The notes under the pieces are model-generated. The model saw only the letters and a program-made list of their open reading frames with translations, made no database searches and had not been told where the DNA came from. The position numbers were made by a program, and so were the translations under genes. Of a stretch of DNA of 64,000 nucleotides, positions 50,320 to 61,245 are shown piece by piece (the stretch's first letter is position 1; each line of letters begins with the position of its first letter). This DNA is from Rhodobacter sp. (GTDB taxonomy: Bacteria; Pseudomonadota; Alphaproteobacteria; Rhodobacterales; Rhodobacteraceae), in assembly GCA_020251025.1 (NCBI GenBank), contig JADCDI010000081.1, forward strand, positions 1 through 64,000, given 5' to 3'.

Positions 50320-50955
50320 TCAGAACACGCCGGACAGCACGTTGATCACCAGCGCCAGAATGCCAAGGTTGAACAGAAAGGCCAGCAGGGCGTGCAGCGT
50401 CACCGTCCGGCGCATGCTGCGGCTTTCGATGTTCACATCCGACACGGCCGAGGTCATGCCGATGCAGAAGGCGAAATAGCAGAAATCGACAAAGACAGGA
50501 TCATCCCCGCCGGGAAAGGCCAGCCCGCCTGCATCGCCATGATCCTTCTGGTCGTAATACATGTGCCCGTAGTGATGGGCATAGATCAGGTTCACGAAAA
50601 GCCAGGCCAGGATCAGCGTGGCAATCACATGCAGCAGGTCCGGCATGGTCAGGGCTTCGCGCGTGTGGATCATGCGGGCCAGAGAGGCAACGACGGCGGC
50701 CAGAACGATGGTCGAGCACAGCAGAAGAAAGACGCGGCCGCCATCATCGCGTGCGCCGCGCCGCCGCAGGTCATCCGGCTGATCCCGCAGGAACAGCGGG
50801 ATGCTGGCCGCGATGAAGCCTAGGGCGGCGATGTTGAAACCGGCCACAACCGCCTCTTCCGGTTTCATGAAACCGGAGGTTCCGGCAATGCCGCAAAACA
50901 GCAGGGCCAGAAACAGAAAGAACCGGGGATGCGGAATCGCCCTTATCCGCAGCAT
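50320..50955 (-). CDS. DUF1345 family membrane protein
   Basis: LLHVIATLILAWLFVNLIYAHHYGHMYY...DFCYFAFCIGMTSAVSDVNIESRSMRRTVTLHALLAFLFNLGILALVINV. Confidence 0.85.
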   Translation of the reverse strand: MLRIRAIPHPRFFLFLALLFCGIAGTSGFMKPEEAVVAGFNIAALGFIAASIPLFLRDQPDDLRRRGARDDGGRVFLLLCSTIVLAAVVASLARMIHTREALTMPDLLHVIATLILAWLFVNLIYAHHYGHMYYDQKDHGDAGGLAFPGGDDPVFVDFCYFAFCIGMTSAVSDVNIESRSMRRTVTLHALLAFLFNLGILALVINVLSGVF

Positions 50956-51139
50956 GGGTCGGCCTGCGGGCGTGATCGCCCGTCCTGTCGGGGGATGGTC
51001 TGCATGCCCGCTCCTTTCCCTGTCTGGCCCCGACCATGGCGGTGCGCACAGGGTGCCGTCAACACGGTCGCGCGGCCGTCCGTCCTTGATCCTGTCCGCA
51101 GGGCGGCCTAATTCGGTCATATCCGCAGGCAGGGCCAGG

Positions 51140-51799
51140 ATGACCGCGCAGGACCGCAAGATACCGACACACGAGCTGACCTATGCCCGGCTGCGGGACA
51201 TGGTTCTTTCGGGGCATCTTCTGCCCGGCCAGCCGGTGACGATCCAGGGGCTGGTCAGCGACCTGGATGCGGGCATGACCCCGGTGCGCGAAGCAATCCG
51301 GCGGCTGATCGCCGAAGGGGCGCTGACGCTTCAGGGCAACCGGCGCGTTCTGGTGCCGCATCTGACCCCCGCCTTGCTGGACCAGATTGCCTTTGCGCGG
51401 CTGACCATCGAGCCGCGCCTGGCGGAACTTGCGGCCCCCCGGCTGAACGGCGCAATCATCGCGCGGCTGGAGGCGCTGGACAAGGGCGTGGACCAGGCGA
51501 TCCGGGCGGGCGATGTGCCGGGGTATCTTTCCGGCAATCACCGGTTCCACTTTACCTTGTACGATTGCGCTGATGCCGGGGTGCTGATGGACATCGCACA
51601 GTCGCTGTGGCTGCGTTTCGGTCCGTCGCTGCGCGTCGTCTGCGCCCGCTTCGGAACGGAAAGCCTGCCAGACCGCCACGGCGAGGCGCTGGCAGCCATG
51701 AGGGCCGGCGATGCCATGGCGCTGGGCCAGGCCATCCGCAACGACATTGCCCAGGGTGTGGATCAGGTGCGGGGGGCACTCGCCTCGGGGAAAATTTGA
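51140..51799 (+). CDS. GntR (FadR/FCD subfamily) transcriptional regulator
   Basis: ELTYARLRDMVLSGHLLPGQPVTIQGLVSDLDAGMTPVREAIRRLIAEGALTLQGNRRVLVPHL then an FCD-like helical domain. Confidence 0.92.
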   Translation: MTAQDRKIPTHELTYARLRDMVLSGHLLPGQPVTIQGLVSDLDAGMTPVREAIRRLIAEGALTLQGNRRVLVPHLTPALLDQIAFARLTIEPRLAELAAPRLNGAIIARLEALDKGVDQAIRAGDVPGYLSGNHRFHFTLYDCADAGVLMDIAQSLWLRFGPSLRVVCARFGTESLPDRHGEALAAMRAGDAMALGQAIRNDIAQGVDQVRGALASGKI

Positions 51800-51838
51800 T
51801 CAAATTCTTGCATCGCGGATAATTTGATCATATTATCC
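51793..51838. promoter_or_regulatory. Two tandem palindromes, candidate GntR operators
   Basis: AATTTGATCAAATT (51793-51806, perfect) and GGATAATTTGATCATATTATCC (51817-51838, one mismatched pair); centres 28 bp apart. Confidence 0.7.
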
Positions 51839-51907
51839 GGGTATCCGGTTGCCGGGTCCTGCGTGCATGCAGCGTCCCGGGCACCGGCCAGACATTCCGG
51901 GGATGCC

Positions 51908-53305
51908 ATGAACAAGATCACCAACCATATGCCGACCGCCGAATTGCAGGCGCTGGATGCGGCGCATCACATGCATCCCTTCACTGCCGGGGCCGAACTG
52001 GCTGCCAAGGGTGTTCGGGTGATGACCCAGGGCAAGGGCGTGTGGCTGACCGACAGCGAAGGCCACCGCATCATCGACGGGATGGCGGGGCTGTGGTGTG
52101 TCAATATCGGTTACGGCCGCAGGGAACTGGCGCAAGCGGCCGCGCGCCAGATGGAAGAGCTGAGCTATTACAACACCTTCTTCCAGACAACGCATGTGCC
52201 TGCCATTGCGCTGGCCGCCCGGCTGGCGGAACTGGCACCGGGCGATCTGAACCATGTGTTCTTTGCCGGATCGGGGTCCGAGGCCAATGATACCAACATC
52301 CGCCTCGTACGCCGCTACTGGGCGATCAAGGGCCAGCCGGACAAGACCGTGATCATCGCCCGCAAGAACGGCTACCACGGCTCTACCATGGGGGGCGGCA
52401 GTCTGGGCGGCATGGCCCCGATCCACGCGCATGGCGGCATGATCGGCGGGATCGTCCATATCGGCCAGCCGCACTGGTATGCCGAAGGCGGCGACATGAC
52501 GCCTGACGCGTTCGGCCTGCTGCGCGCACGCGAACTGGAAGAGATGATTCTGGAACTGGGCGTTGACAAGGTTGCGGCCTTTATCGGCGAACCGGTGCAG
52601 GGCGCGGGCGGCGTGATTATTCCGCCAGGCACCTACTGGCCCGAGATTCAGCGCATCTGCGACAAATACGGCATCCTGCTGATCGCGGATGAGGTGATTA
52701 CCGGCTTCGGGCGCACCGGCAACTGGTTCGGCAGCCAGACCTTTGGCATCCGCCCGCATATCATGACCATCGCCAAGGGCCTGTCATCCGGCTATCTGCC
52801 CATCGGCGGGTCGATTGTCTGTGACGAGGTCGCCGATACCGTGGGCGGGGCCGGGGATTTCAACCACGGCTATACCTATTCCGGGCATCCGGTGGCGGCG
52901 GCGGTGGCGCTTGAAAACCTGCGGATCATCGAAGAAGAAAAGATCATCGACCATGTGCGCGACGTGGCGCATCCTTATCTGGCGGCCAAATGGCAGGCCC
53001 TGACCGATCATCCGCTGGTGGGAGAGGCCAGGCTTGTGGGGCTGATGGGCTCCATCGCGCTGACGCCGGACAAGGCCAGCCGGGCAAAGTTCGCCTCGGA
53101 AGCGGGGGCCGTGGGATATCGCTGCCGCGAGCGCTGCTTTGCCAATGACCTGATCATGCGCCATGTCGGTGACCGGATGATCATATCTCCGCCCTTGATC
53201 ATCACGCCGGCCGAAATCGACATCCTGATCGAGCGTGCCTGGAAATCGCTGGATGAATGCCTGGCGATCCTGAAGCTGGAAGGCATGATGAAGGCCGCCG
53301 CCTGA
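51908..53305 (+). CDS. Class III (omega) aminotransferase
   Basis: YYNTFFQTTHVPAIALAARLAELAPGDLNHVFFAGSGSEANDTNIRLVRRYW...LLIADEVITGFGRTGNWFGS...IMTIAKGLSSGYLPIGGSIV. Confidence 0.93.
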   Translation: MNKITNHMPTAELQALDAAHHMHPFTAGAELAAKGVRVMTQGKGVWLTDSEGHRIIDGMAGLWCVNIGYGRRELAQAAARQMEELSYYNTFFQTTHVPAIALAARLAELAPGDLNHVFFAGSGSEANDTNIRLVRRYWAIKGQPDKTVIIARKNGYHGSTMGGGSLGGMAPIHAHGGMIGGIVHIGQPHWYAEGGDMTPDAFGLLRARELEEMILELGVDKVAAFIGEPVQGAGGVIIPPGTYWPEIQRICDKYGILLIADEVITGFGRTGNWFGSQTFGIRPHIMTIAKGLSSGYLPIGGSIVCDEVADTVGGAGDFNHGYTYSGHPVAAAVALENLRIIEEEKIIDHVRDVAHPYLAAKWQALTDHPLVGEARLVGLMGSIALTPDKASRAKFASEAGAVGYRCRERCFANDLIMRHVGDRMIISPPLIITPAEIDILIERAWKSLDECLAILKLEGMMKAAA

Positions 53306-53365
53306 TCTGCCGCGCCGGATCGGCGCCCCCGGTCCGGCACAGGCACCCGCCCGGCCCGGGGAAAC

Positions 53366-55408
53366 TCAGGCGCGGCGGCGCCTGCGCGTGGCATCGCTGC
53401 TGCCGCCGCCGCCGGTGTTGAAGCTGACATCGGGCAGGCTGACGATCCTGCCCAGTTCCGCAAAGGGATCGGTCGCATGCGGGATCGCGTTCGCGTTGAC
53501 GAAATGCTCCTGAAAGCGCGGCTCGATGGCCGTTTCCACCTTGTGGATCCGTTGGACGGTCTGTTCGATGGCCGCGCGCGCGGATTTGTTGCACAGCGCA
53601 ATCCGCGCCCCCGTCCCGGCGGCATTGCCGGCCGAGGTGACATGGTCAAGTGCCGCATCGGGGATCATTCCCAGCACCATCGCATGTTTCGGGCTGATAT
53701 GTGCGCCAAAGGCCCCGGCCAGAACCACGCGATCCACGCGGTCCACCCCCATTTCATCCATCAGCAGGCGCGCCCCGGCATAAAGTGCCGATTTCGCAAG
53801 CTGAATCGCGCGGATATCGGTCTGCGTGACCTTGATCACCGGCCCGCCATCGGCGCTGCCGTCATGCAGCAGGTAGGAATGTGTCCGCCCTTCTGCTATC
53901 GCGCGGGTGGTTCCGGTCTGTTCGGGACTGCCGATCAGCCCCCTGGCATCAACCAGCCCGGCCATGCGCATTTCCGCCACCGCCTCGATGATGCCGGACC
54001 CGCAGATGCCGGTCACGCCGGTCTTGCCGACGGACCCGGCAAAGCCGGGTTCGTCCGACCACAGGTCTGATCCGATGACCCGAAAGCGCGGCTCTTTGGT
54101 GACGGCATCAATCTCCACCCGCTCGATCGCACCCGGTGCGGCCCGCTGACCGGATGAGATCTGGGCCCCTTCAAAGGCCGGGCCGGTGGGCGAAGAGCAG
54201 GCAAGCACACGGGTTTCATTGCCCAGCAGCAGTTCGGCATTGGTACCGACATCGACGATCAGCACCATGTCCTTTGACTTGTCGGGCTGTTCCGACAGGG
54301 CAACGGCGGCACAATCGGCCCCGACATGCCCGGCGATGCAGGGCAACACATAGACCCGTGCCGCGCGGTTGACCTGTGTCAGGTCCAGATCGCGCGCATC
54401 AAGACTGAGACTGCCCGAGGTGGCCAAGGCAAAGGGGGCCTGACCCAGTTCCACCGGGTCGATGCCCAAAAGCAGGTGGTGCATCACCGGGTTGCAGACA
54501 AAGACGATCTCGTAGATCGCTGCGGGTCCGATCCCCGCCTCGGCGGCGATGGACCCGGTCAGCGCGTCAATCGCCTCGCGGACGGCGCGGGTCATTTCCA
54601 CGTCCCCGCCCGGGTTCATCATGGCATAGCTGACGCGGCTCATCAGGTCTTCGCCAAAGCGGATCTGCGGGTTCATCACACCGCCGGATGCAAGTACGCT
54701 GCCGTCGCGCAGATCGCACAGATGCGCCGCGATGGTGGTCGACCCAAGGTCGATGGCCAGCCCGTAAAGCCCGCCCTCGTGAAAGCCCGGCCAGATGTCC
54801 AGGATGCGCGGGCGGGCATCGAGGTGGCCCTGATGGACCGCAACCGTCACCTTCCAGTCACCCTGGCGCAGCGCAGGCTGCAACCGGCGCAGGATGGCAA
54901 GATCAGCCTCGACATCCGTCATCTGCCACTGGTCGCGCAGGGCCAGCGCCAGGCGTTCGAAATCGCCCGTCGGCTCGTGCATGTCCGGCTCGGCGACTTC
55001 GACGTAAACCGCGCGCGTGGCCGGGTCCATCACGATGTCGCGCATCGTGGCGGACTTGCGGATGACCTGCTTGTGGACCTGGCTTTCGGGCGGCACGTCG
55101 ATGACGACATCGCCCATGACCCTGGCCTGACAGCCCAGGCGCCGGCCCTCTGCCAGCCCGCGGATCGATTTGTAGCGCGCCTCTACCGCATTCCATTCGG
55201 ACAGGGCACCGGCGCTGACCGTCAGGCCATGCTTGGGAAACTCGCCATAGCCCGGCGTGATCTGGCATTTGGAACAGATGCCGCGCCCGCCGCAGACCGA
55301 ATCAATATCCACCCCCAGCTGCCGCGCCGCCGTCAGAACCGGCGTGCCCAGCGCAAAGCGGCCCCGCTTGCCCGAAGGGGTAAAGATCACCAGCGCGTCC
55401 TGCGTCAT
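53366..55408 (-). CDS. RACo-type reductive activator of corrinoid proteins (2Fe-2S ferredoxin + ASKHA domain)
   Basis: VDIDSVCGGRGICSKCQITPG 2Fe-2S motif; LYGLAIDLGSTTIAAHLCDL; VDVGTNAELLLGN; VLAGAFGAHISPKHAMVLGMIPD. Start at MTQDALV. Confidence 0.93.
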   Translation of the reverse strand: MTQDALVIFTPSGKRGRFALGTPVLTAARQLGVDIDSVCGGRGICSKCQITPGYGEFPKHGLTVSAGALSEWNAVEARYKSIRGLAEGRRLGCQARVMGDVVIDVPPESQVHKQVIRKSATMRDIVMDPATRAVYVEVAEPDMHEPTGDFERLALALRDQWQMTDVEADLAILRRLQPALRQGDWKVTVAVHQGHLDARPRILDIWPGFHEGGLYGLAIDLGSTTIAAHLCDLRDGSVLASGGVMNPQIRFGEDLMSRVSYAMMNPGGDVEMTRAVREAIDALTGSIAAEAGIGPAAIYEIVFVCNPVMHHLLLGIDPVELGQAPFALATSGSLSLDARDLDLTQVNRAARVYVLPCIAGHVGADCAAVALSEQPDKSKDMVLIVDVGTNAELLLGNETRVLACSSPTGPAFEGAQISSGQRAAPGAIERVEIDAVTKEPRFRVIGSDLWSDEPGFAGSVGKTGVTGICGSGIIEAVAEMRMAGLVDARGLIGSPEQTGTTRAIAEGRTHSYLLHDGSADGGPVIKVTQTDIRAIQLAKSALYAGARLLMDEMGVDRVDRVVLAGAFGAHISPKHAMVLGMIPDAALDHVTSAGNAAGTGARIALCNKSARAAIEQTVQRIHKVETAIEPRFQEHFVNANAIPHATDPFAELGRIVSLPDVSFNTGGGGSSDATRRRRRA

Positions 55409-55526
55409 TGTCCCGTCCCGTTCTGTTCCGTGGTGGTGCAGCCTATGTATGGGGCTGCGCGGCAATTGCCATGCCGGTTTGCGGCGCGGCAGCGCCCGGT
55501 TGCGTCACGGGCGGCGCGGGAACGAT

Positions 55527-55559
55527 TTTTCTGCGAAAAATCAGAATTTTCGCAGAAAA
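55527..55559. repeat. Paired inverted repeat between the 76-aa protein gene and the RACo gene
   Basis: TTTTCTGCGAAAA (55527-55539) and TTTTCGCAGAAAA (55547-55559): exact reverse complements, each also TTTTC-N3-GAAAA. Confidence 0.65.
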
Positions 55560-55566
55560 TTCGTCT

Positions 55567-55797
55567 TCAGCAGACCACGCGCAGAAACCCGGTGTTGCAG
55601 ATCACGATCCACTGGCCACCGGTTTCAATCAGGTGAAAGCCGCGCGCCCGCACTTCGGCGATGAACTGCTCGCGCCCGATTTCGCGGTCGATCCAGCGCA
55701 GATCGCGCCGGATGACACCGCCGCGTGCCACTGATTTCGCGCCGAAGACTTCGGCAATCCAGCCTGCCGCGGTGGTTTGTCTGATGATCGCTTCCAT
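55567..55797 (-). CDS. Small conserved protein of the C1 cluster (76 aa)
   Basis: MEAIIRQTTAAGWIAEVFGAKSVARGGVIRRDLRWIDREIGREQFIAEVRARGFHLIETGGQWIVICNTGFLRVVC, co-oriented with flanking C1 genes. Confidence 0.65.
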   Translation of the reverse strand: MEAIIRQTTAAGWIAEVFGAKSVARGGVIRRDLRWIDREIGREQFIAEVRARGFHLIETGGQWIVICNTGFLRVVC

Positions 55798-55833
55798 GCC
55801 CCCGATCCTGCCGGGGCATGGTTAACAAAAGGT

Positions 55834-56826
<993 letters not shown>

Positions 56827-56829
56827 CTA

Positions 56830-57762
56830 TCAGACTGGTCCTTGCGCGTGAGAGGCCGGAACGCCACTGGCGCCGCCGTTTTCGGTAACCCATGCCGCAT
56901 TGGTCTTGATGCCGCCCAGGGGAAAGAAATGCACCGCTTCAATGCCAAAGCCCGGGGTTTTCGCCTTGTGGCCGGCCAGGGCGGTCAGGATATCGGTGGG
57001 TTCATAAGGCAAAAGCAGCTTGGTTACATCCATCGCCCGCTTTTGCAGCACGCGCAAGGACGGGCCAACCCCGCAGGCGATGGCGAATTTGATCAGGGTC
57101 TGCAACTTGGCAGGCCCGGCAACGCCGATATGGATCGGCAGGGCAATTCCTTCGGCTGCCAGACGGTCTGCCCAGGCGATCACCGGGGCAGCTTCGAAGC
57201 AGAACTGCGTGGCAATGGCCATCTTTGCATCCGTCCGGTCGCTGAACGCCTGTTTCCAGTGCAGCGCCGCCATCACCATGCGGTCTGATCCGTCAGGGTC
57301 AATGTCCCTGTTGCCTTCGGGGTGGCCTGCCACGTGCAGACGGTCAAAGCCATCAAACAGGCCCGTTTCCATCAGCTGCATCGAATTGCCGAAATCTCCC
57401 GCCGGGGTTGCCACGCCGCCTGCCAGCAGCAGCGCCTGCTTCACTCCCGCCTCGCCCTGATACCGCGCGATCCAGTCGGCCAGCATGGCCTTGTCGCGGA
57501 TGATCCGCGCCGGGAAGTGGGGCATCACGGGAAAGCCTTCGGCCGATACGCGCCGCGCGGTCGCGACCATGTCTTCAATGGGCGTGCCTTCGATATGCGC
57601 GATATAGACGCGCGTTCCCGCAGGAAGCAGATCACGGAAGCTGTCCACTTTTTCTGCGGTGCGCGGCATCACCTCGATCGAGAAGCCGTCCAGCATGGCA
57701 TCAAGTGCTGCCGCGGCGGGGGCAGGCTGCGGGTCGCGGCGGAAGTTGAACAAGGCCATCAC
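56830..57762 (-). CDS. Methylenetetrahydrofolate reductase family protein
   Basis: FSIEVMPRTAEKVDSFRDLLPAGTRVYIAHIEGTPIEDMVATARRVSAEGFPVMPHFPARII...ATQFCFEAAPVIAWADRL...PIHIGVAGPAKLQTLIKFAIACGVG. Confidence 0.9.
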   Translation of the reverse strand: MMALFNFRRDPQPAPAAAALDAMLDGFSIEVMPRTAEKVDSFRDLLPAGTRVYIAHIEGTPIEDMVATARRVSAEGFPVMPHFPARIIRDKAMLADWIARYQGEAGVKQALLLAGGVATPAGDFGNSMQLMETGLFDGFDRLHVAGHPEGNRDIDPDGSDRMVMAALHWKQAFSDRTDAKMAIATQFCFEAAPVIAWADRLAAEGIALPIHIGVAGPAKLQTLIKFAIACGVGPSLRVLQKRAMDVTKLLLPYEPTDILTALAGHKAKTPGFGIEAVHFFPLGGIKTNAAWVTENGGASGVPASHAQGPV

Positions 57763-57796
57763 GGATCTCCTGCACGGTTCCTGGCACGGGGGCGAT

Positions 57797-58093
57797 TCAG
57801 GCCCGGCCTTCGGTTTCGATCAGTTCCCGCAGGCGCCGGGTGTCGAATTCCGCTTCCAGCCGGGCCGCTTCCGCCGCTGCGATGACGTGGGGCTCGCCCT
57901 CGACCTGATAGGGCGGGGCTTTGCGCCACTCTGCCATATAGGCATCGGCATCCTTTGCCCCGATCTTCATGGCGCAGCGGTCGATCGCCTGCTCGAAGCG
58001 TTCGCTGAGTTGCACCTTTGATCCGCTGCGGCCCTTGCCGACGATCACCTGGGCCGGGATGTCGCGCCAGTAGACGACCGTGACGTCCGGCAT
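57797..58093 (-). CDS. Virulence-factor (Virulence_fact) family small protein
   Basis: MPDVTVVYWRDIPAQVIVGKGRSGSKVQLSERFEQAIDRCAMKIGAKDADAYMAEWRK. Confidence 0.75.
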   Translation of the reverse strand: MPDVTVVYWRDIPAQVIVGKGRSGSKVQLSERFEQAIDRCAMKIGAKDADAYMAEWRKAPPYQVEGEPHVIAAAEAARLEAEFDTRRLRELIETEGRA

Positions 58094-58356
58094 CGCTGAT
58101 TCCCCTTCCTTGCCTGCGCTTCCTTCTAATGGCCGTCAGGCGGCAGGCGATGCCGGATTTCGACACGTCCCGCGCAGCCAGCGACCCCGCCCGCCATCGG
58201 CCCGCTGCAGGGCGGCGGAACGCGCGCTTTCCCGCGCCGCATTGGCGGGACCTAACCGGCACATGACCCGCCCGGATGCAGCCTTGGCGCTGCTTCGGCG
58301 CTTGCAGAGCCGCGCCCCTGCGGCTAGGCTTGCGGCAACCATGAATGGAGGGCGAT

Positions 58357-59499
58357 ATGACGCCCGAGCGTCCCCCGGGTGCGGACGCGCTGCCGATGTC
58401 GGCCGATGGGCCATGGCCTGTTGCGCCGCCGGCGGACCTGTCTGGCACCCCTACGCCCGGGATGGGACAGCTTTATGCTGCCCTTGACCTTGGCACAAAC
58501 AGCTGCCGGATGCTGATTGCCCAGCCGAAGGGCAGTCAGTTTACGGTTGTCGACAGCTTTTCCAAGACCGTCCAGCTTGGGGTGGGTCTGGAAGCCTCGG
58601 GCAGGCTGAGCCGCGCCTCGATGGGGCGTACCGTTCAGGCGCTGCGGATCTGTCAGAAAAAGATCGAAAAGCATGGCGTTGACCGCATGCGTCTGGTGGC
58701 GACAGAGGCCTGCCGTCGTGCCCGCAACGCCCGCGACTTTATCCGCCAGGTGCGCCGCGAAACCGGGCTGCAGCTGGAAATCATCGCGCCGGAAGAAGAG
58801 GCGCGGCTGGCCGTCATCTCTTGCGCACCCCTGGTCAGCCGGCGCACCGAGCAGTTGCTGGTCGTTGATATCGGCGGCGGATCCACCGAACTGGTCTGGA
58901 TCGATCTTTCGGCGGTCGATCCCGAAGACCGGCCCCGCGCCATCATGCGGCTGCATGCCGGCTTTTCCAGCCATGGCGATGACCCCGCAGCGCGGGTGGT
59001 GGACTGGATTTCGGTGCCTTTGGGCGTTGCCACGCTGAAAGACCAGTTTGCCGATGTCGAAGACGATGCCGCACGGTTTGCTTTGATGAGCTGGTTTTTC
59101 GAAGAGAACCTTGCGAATTTTTCCCCCTATAACGCGGAAAATCCGCGCGAGGGGTTCCAGATCATCGGCACCAGCGGCACGGTCACGACCGTTGCGGCAT
59201 CCTTTCTGGGGCTGCGCCGCTATGACCGGGCCAAGGTGGACGGGCTGCGGATGTCGTCGGACCAGATCGATACGGTGATCCGCGATTACCTTTTGCTTGG
59301 CCCCGAAGGCCGGCGCACAGACCCCAGGATCGGGCGCGACCGCCACGCGCTGATCATGTCGGGCGCTGCAATCCTGCAGGCCATGATGCGCATCTGGCCG
59401 ACCGACCGCCTTTCGGTGGCGGACCGCGGGCTGCGCGAGGGACTGCTTTACGCGCAGATGAGCGCGGATGGCGTTCTGGAAGACGGACCCTACGAATGA
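58357..59499 (+). CDS. Ppx/GppA family phosphatase
   Basis: [18 protein letters not shown]...[16 protein letters not shown]...[18 protein letters not shown]...[16 protein letters not shown]. Confidence 0.93.
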   Translation: MTPERPPGADALPMSADGPWPVAPPADLSGTPTPGMGQLYAALDLGTNSCRMLIAQPKGSQFTVVDSFSKTVQLGVGLEASGRLSRASMGRTVQALRICQKKIEKHGVDRMRLVATEACRRARNARDFIRQVRRETGLQLEIIAPEEEARLAVISCAPLVSRRTEQLLVVDIGGGSTELVWIDLSAVDPEDRPRAIMRLHAGFSSHGDDPAARVVDWISVPLGVATLKDQFADVEDDAARFALMSWFFEENLANFSPYNAENPREGFQIIGTSGTVTTVAASFLGLRRYDRAKVDGLRMSSDQIDTVIRDYLLLGPEGRRTDPRIGRDRHALIMSGAAILQAMMRIWPTDRLSVADRGLREGLLYAQMSADGVLEDGPYE

Positions 59500-60260
59500 C
59501 CGGGGACAGCAAGACGGGCCAGAAAAACACATCGGGCCGGGGTCAGCGCGAGCTGCGCGTGCGGGTCAAGACCGCCAAGGGCCGCAAGCTGTCCTCCACG
59601 CTGTGGCTGGAACGGCAGTTGAACGACCCCTATGTCCTGCGCGCCCGGAAGGAAGGGTATCGCGGCCGTGCGGCCTACAAGATACTGGAGTTGGACGACA
59701 AGTACGGCTTCCTGAAACCAGGGGCACGGGTGGTTGACCTCGGCTGTGCGCCGGGCGGCTGGTGTCAGGTGGCCGTCGGGCGGGTCAATGCCCTGGGCGA
59801 GCGGCACAACAAACCGGTGGGCACCGTTCTGGGTGTGGACCTGCAAGAGGTGATGCCGATCAGCGGCGCGGTGATCCACCGGCTTGATTTTCTGGAAGAC
59901 GGGGCGGACGACAAGGTGAAGGCCTGGCTCGGCGGGCCTGCCGATGTGGTGCTCAGCGACATGGCGGCGGCCTCGTCGGGGCACAGGCAGACGGACCATC
60001 TGCGCATCGTCGCCCTGTGCGAGGCTGCAGCGCAGTTTGCCTTCGATGTGCTGGAAGAGGGCGGCACCTTTGTTGCCAAGGTTCTGGCCGGCGGGGCTGA
60101 GATTGCGCTTCAGACCGCACTCAAGCGCAATTTCACCAAAGTTGTGAATGTAAAACCCCCCGCCAGCCGCCCGGACAGTGCCGAGAAGTTCGTTGTTGCG
60201 ATGGGATTCAGGGGGCGATCCAGGTCAGAACCCGCCGGATCACGCAAGCCAGAGCAGTAA
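59496..60260 (+). CDS. rlmE: 23S rRNA (uridine2552-2'-O)-methyltransferase
   Basis: [39 protein letters not shown]...[27 protein letters not shown]...[24 protein letters not shown]. Confidence 0.95.
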   Translation: MTGDSKTGQKNTSGRGQRELRVRVKTAKGRKLSSTLWLERQLNDPYVLRARKEGYRGRAAYKILELDDKYGFLKPGARVVDLGCAPGGWCQVAVGRVNALGERHNKPVGTVLGVDLQEVMPISGAVIHRLDFLEDGADDKVKAWLGGPADVVLSDMAAASSGHRQTDHLRIVALCEAAAQFAFDVLEEGGTFVAKVLAGGAEIALQTALKRNFTKVVNVKPPASRPDSAEKFVVAMGFRGRSRSEPAGSRKPEQ

Positions 60261-60317
60261 ACGGAGCCCAAAGCTGCGCTGATTCGCGCATCGTGTCCTC
60301 GCGCCTTGTATCCCGGC

Positions 60318-60893
60318 TCAGCCGCCCCAATGCCGGACCGGACCGCAATCCATATGGACGAAGTTCGACCGCGAGTATTTTCCCACACCGCCCGAATTGC
60401 ACGAGGCCGCCGCCTTGGCCACCTGACCGACCGACCGCGATTTCAGCCGCAGGTCCGCCGCCTGGCCCTTCACGTGCAACGAGTTGCGGGCAACACCCCG
60501 AGAGCGCGAGCGCAGCATCGCGTTGGTCTGCGCGCTGCGGTAGCCCGACAGCAGCATGTAGGGTTCGCTGACATCCAGAAGCCGGTGCGAGGCCGCCATG
60601 ATATCGATATTGCGCGGATCGATCCTGGTCTTGCTGTCCGTGCGCCAGTCGCGCATGAAGTAATTGATCTCGTCCAGCACTTCGGGAATGTAATCCCCCT
60701 CGATCCAGTAGATCGTGTCGATGCTTTCGCCTGTGCGTCCCGAATACATCCGGATCCGGCGGATATCGCCCGCCCCTTTCAACAGCCCGAACGCGTTGGA
60801 ATAGGTGGGGGCCGCCACCACCATCGTTGCGGCAAAGGCCCCAAGCAGACCGCGTCGCGTCACGCCGGTCGAAGGATTATCGGTCATCTGCAT
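60318..60893 (-). CDS. DUF882/YcbK-type (M15-like) exported peptidase
   Basis: Tat-like TRRGLLGAFAATMVVAAP; DIMAASHRLLDVSEPYMLLSGYRSAQTNAMLRSRSRGVARNSLHVKGQAADLRL. Confidence 0.9.
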   Translation of the reverse strand: MQMTDNPSTGVTRRGLLGAFAATMVVAAPTYSNAFGLLKGAGDIRRIRMYSGRTGESIDTIYWIEGDYIPEVLDEINYFMRDWRTDSKTRIDPRNIDIMAASHRLLDVSEPYMLLSGYRSAQTNAMLRSRSRGVARNSLHVKGQAADLRLKSRSVGQVAKAAASCNSGGVGKYSRSNFVHMDCGPVRHWGG

Positions 60894-61245
60894 CGGTCAT
60901 GTTAACTGCCTGTTCCGCCGCCGGAAAATCCGCCTGTTCTGGACGGTCCGTTGTGCCACCTGTTCCAGCAAGCCCTGCGTTCATGCCACAGGATGGGTCT
61001 CAACCCAAGCCTTGGATTGGGCCGCAAACACTGCCAGGGGGTTAATCGGCAGGAATTTGCTGAATGCCGCCGCAGCGGGGCCAGTGCCCAAGCGGGGCGG
61101 CATCTTCGCCACAGATGGCGGCAGGACGGGGCGGTCTGACCCTTGTGAATGGACATTCCGCTTTTGATCGCAGATACTTGACGCCAAAGGAACCAGGCGC
61201 GGGACCGGCGATCAGATGTATGTTCAGGCTGCTGCAAGATCACGG

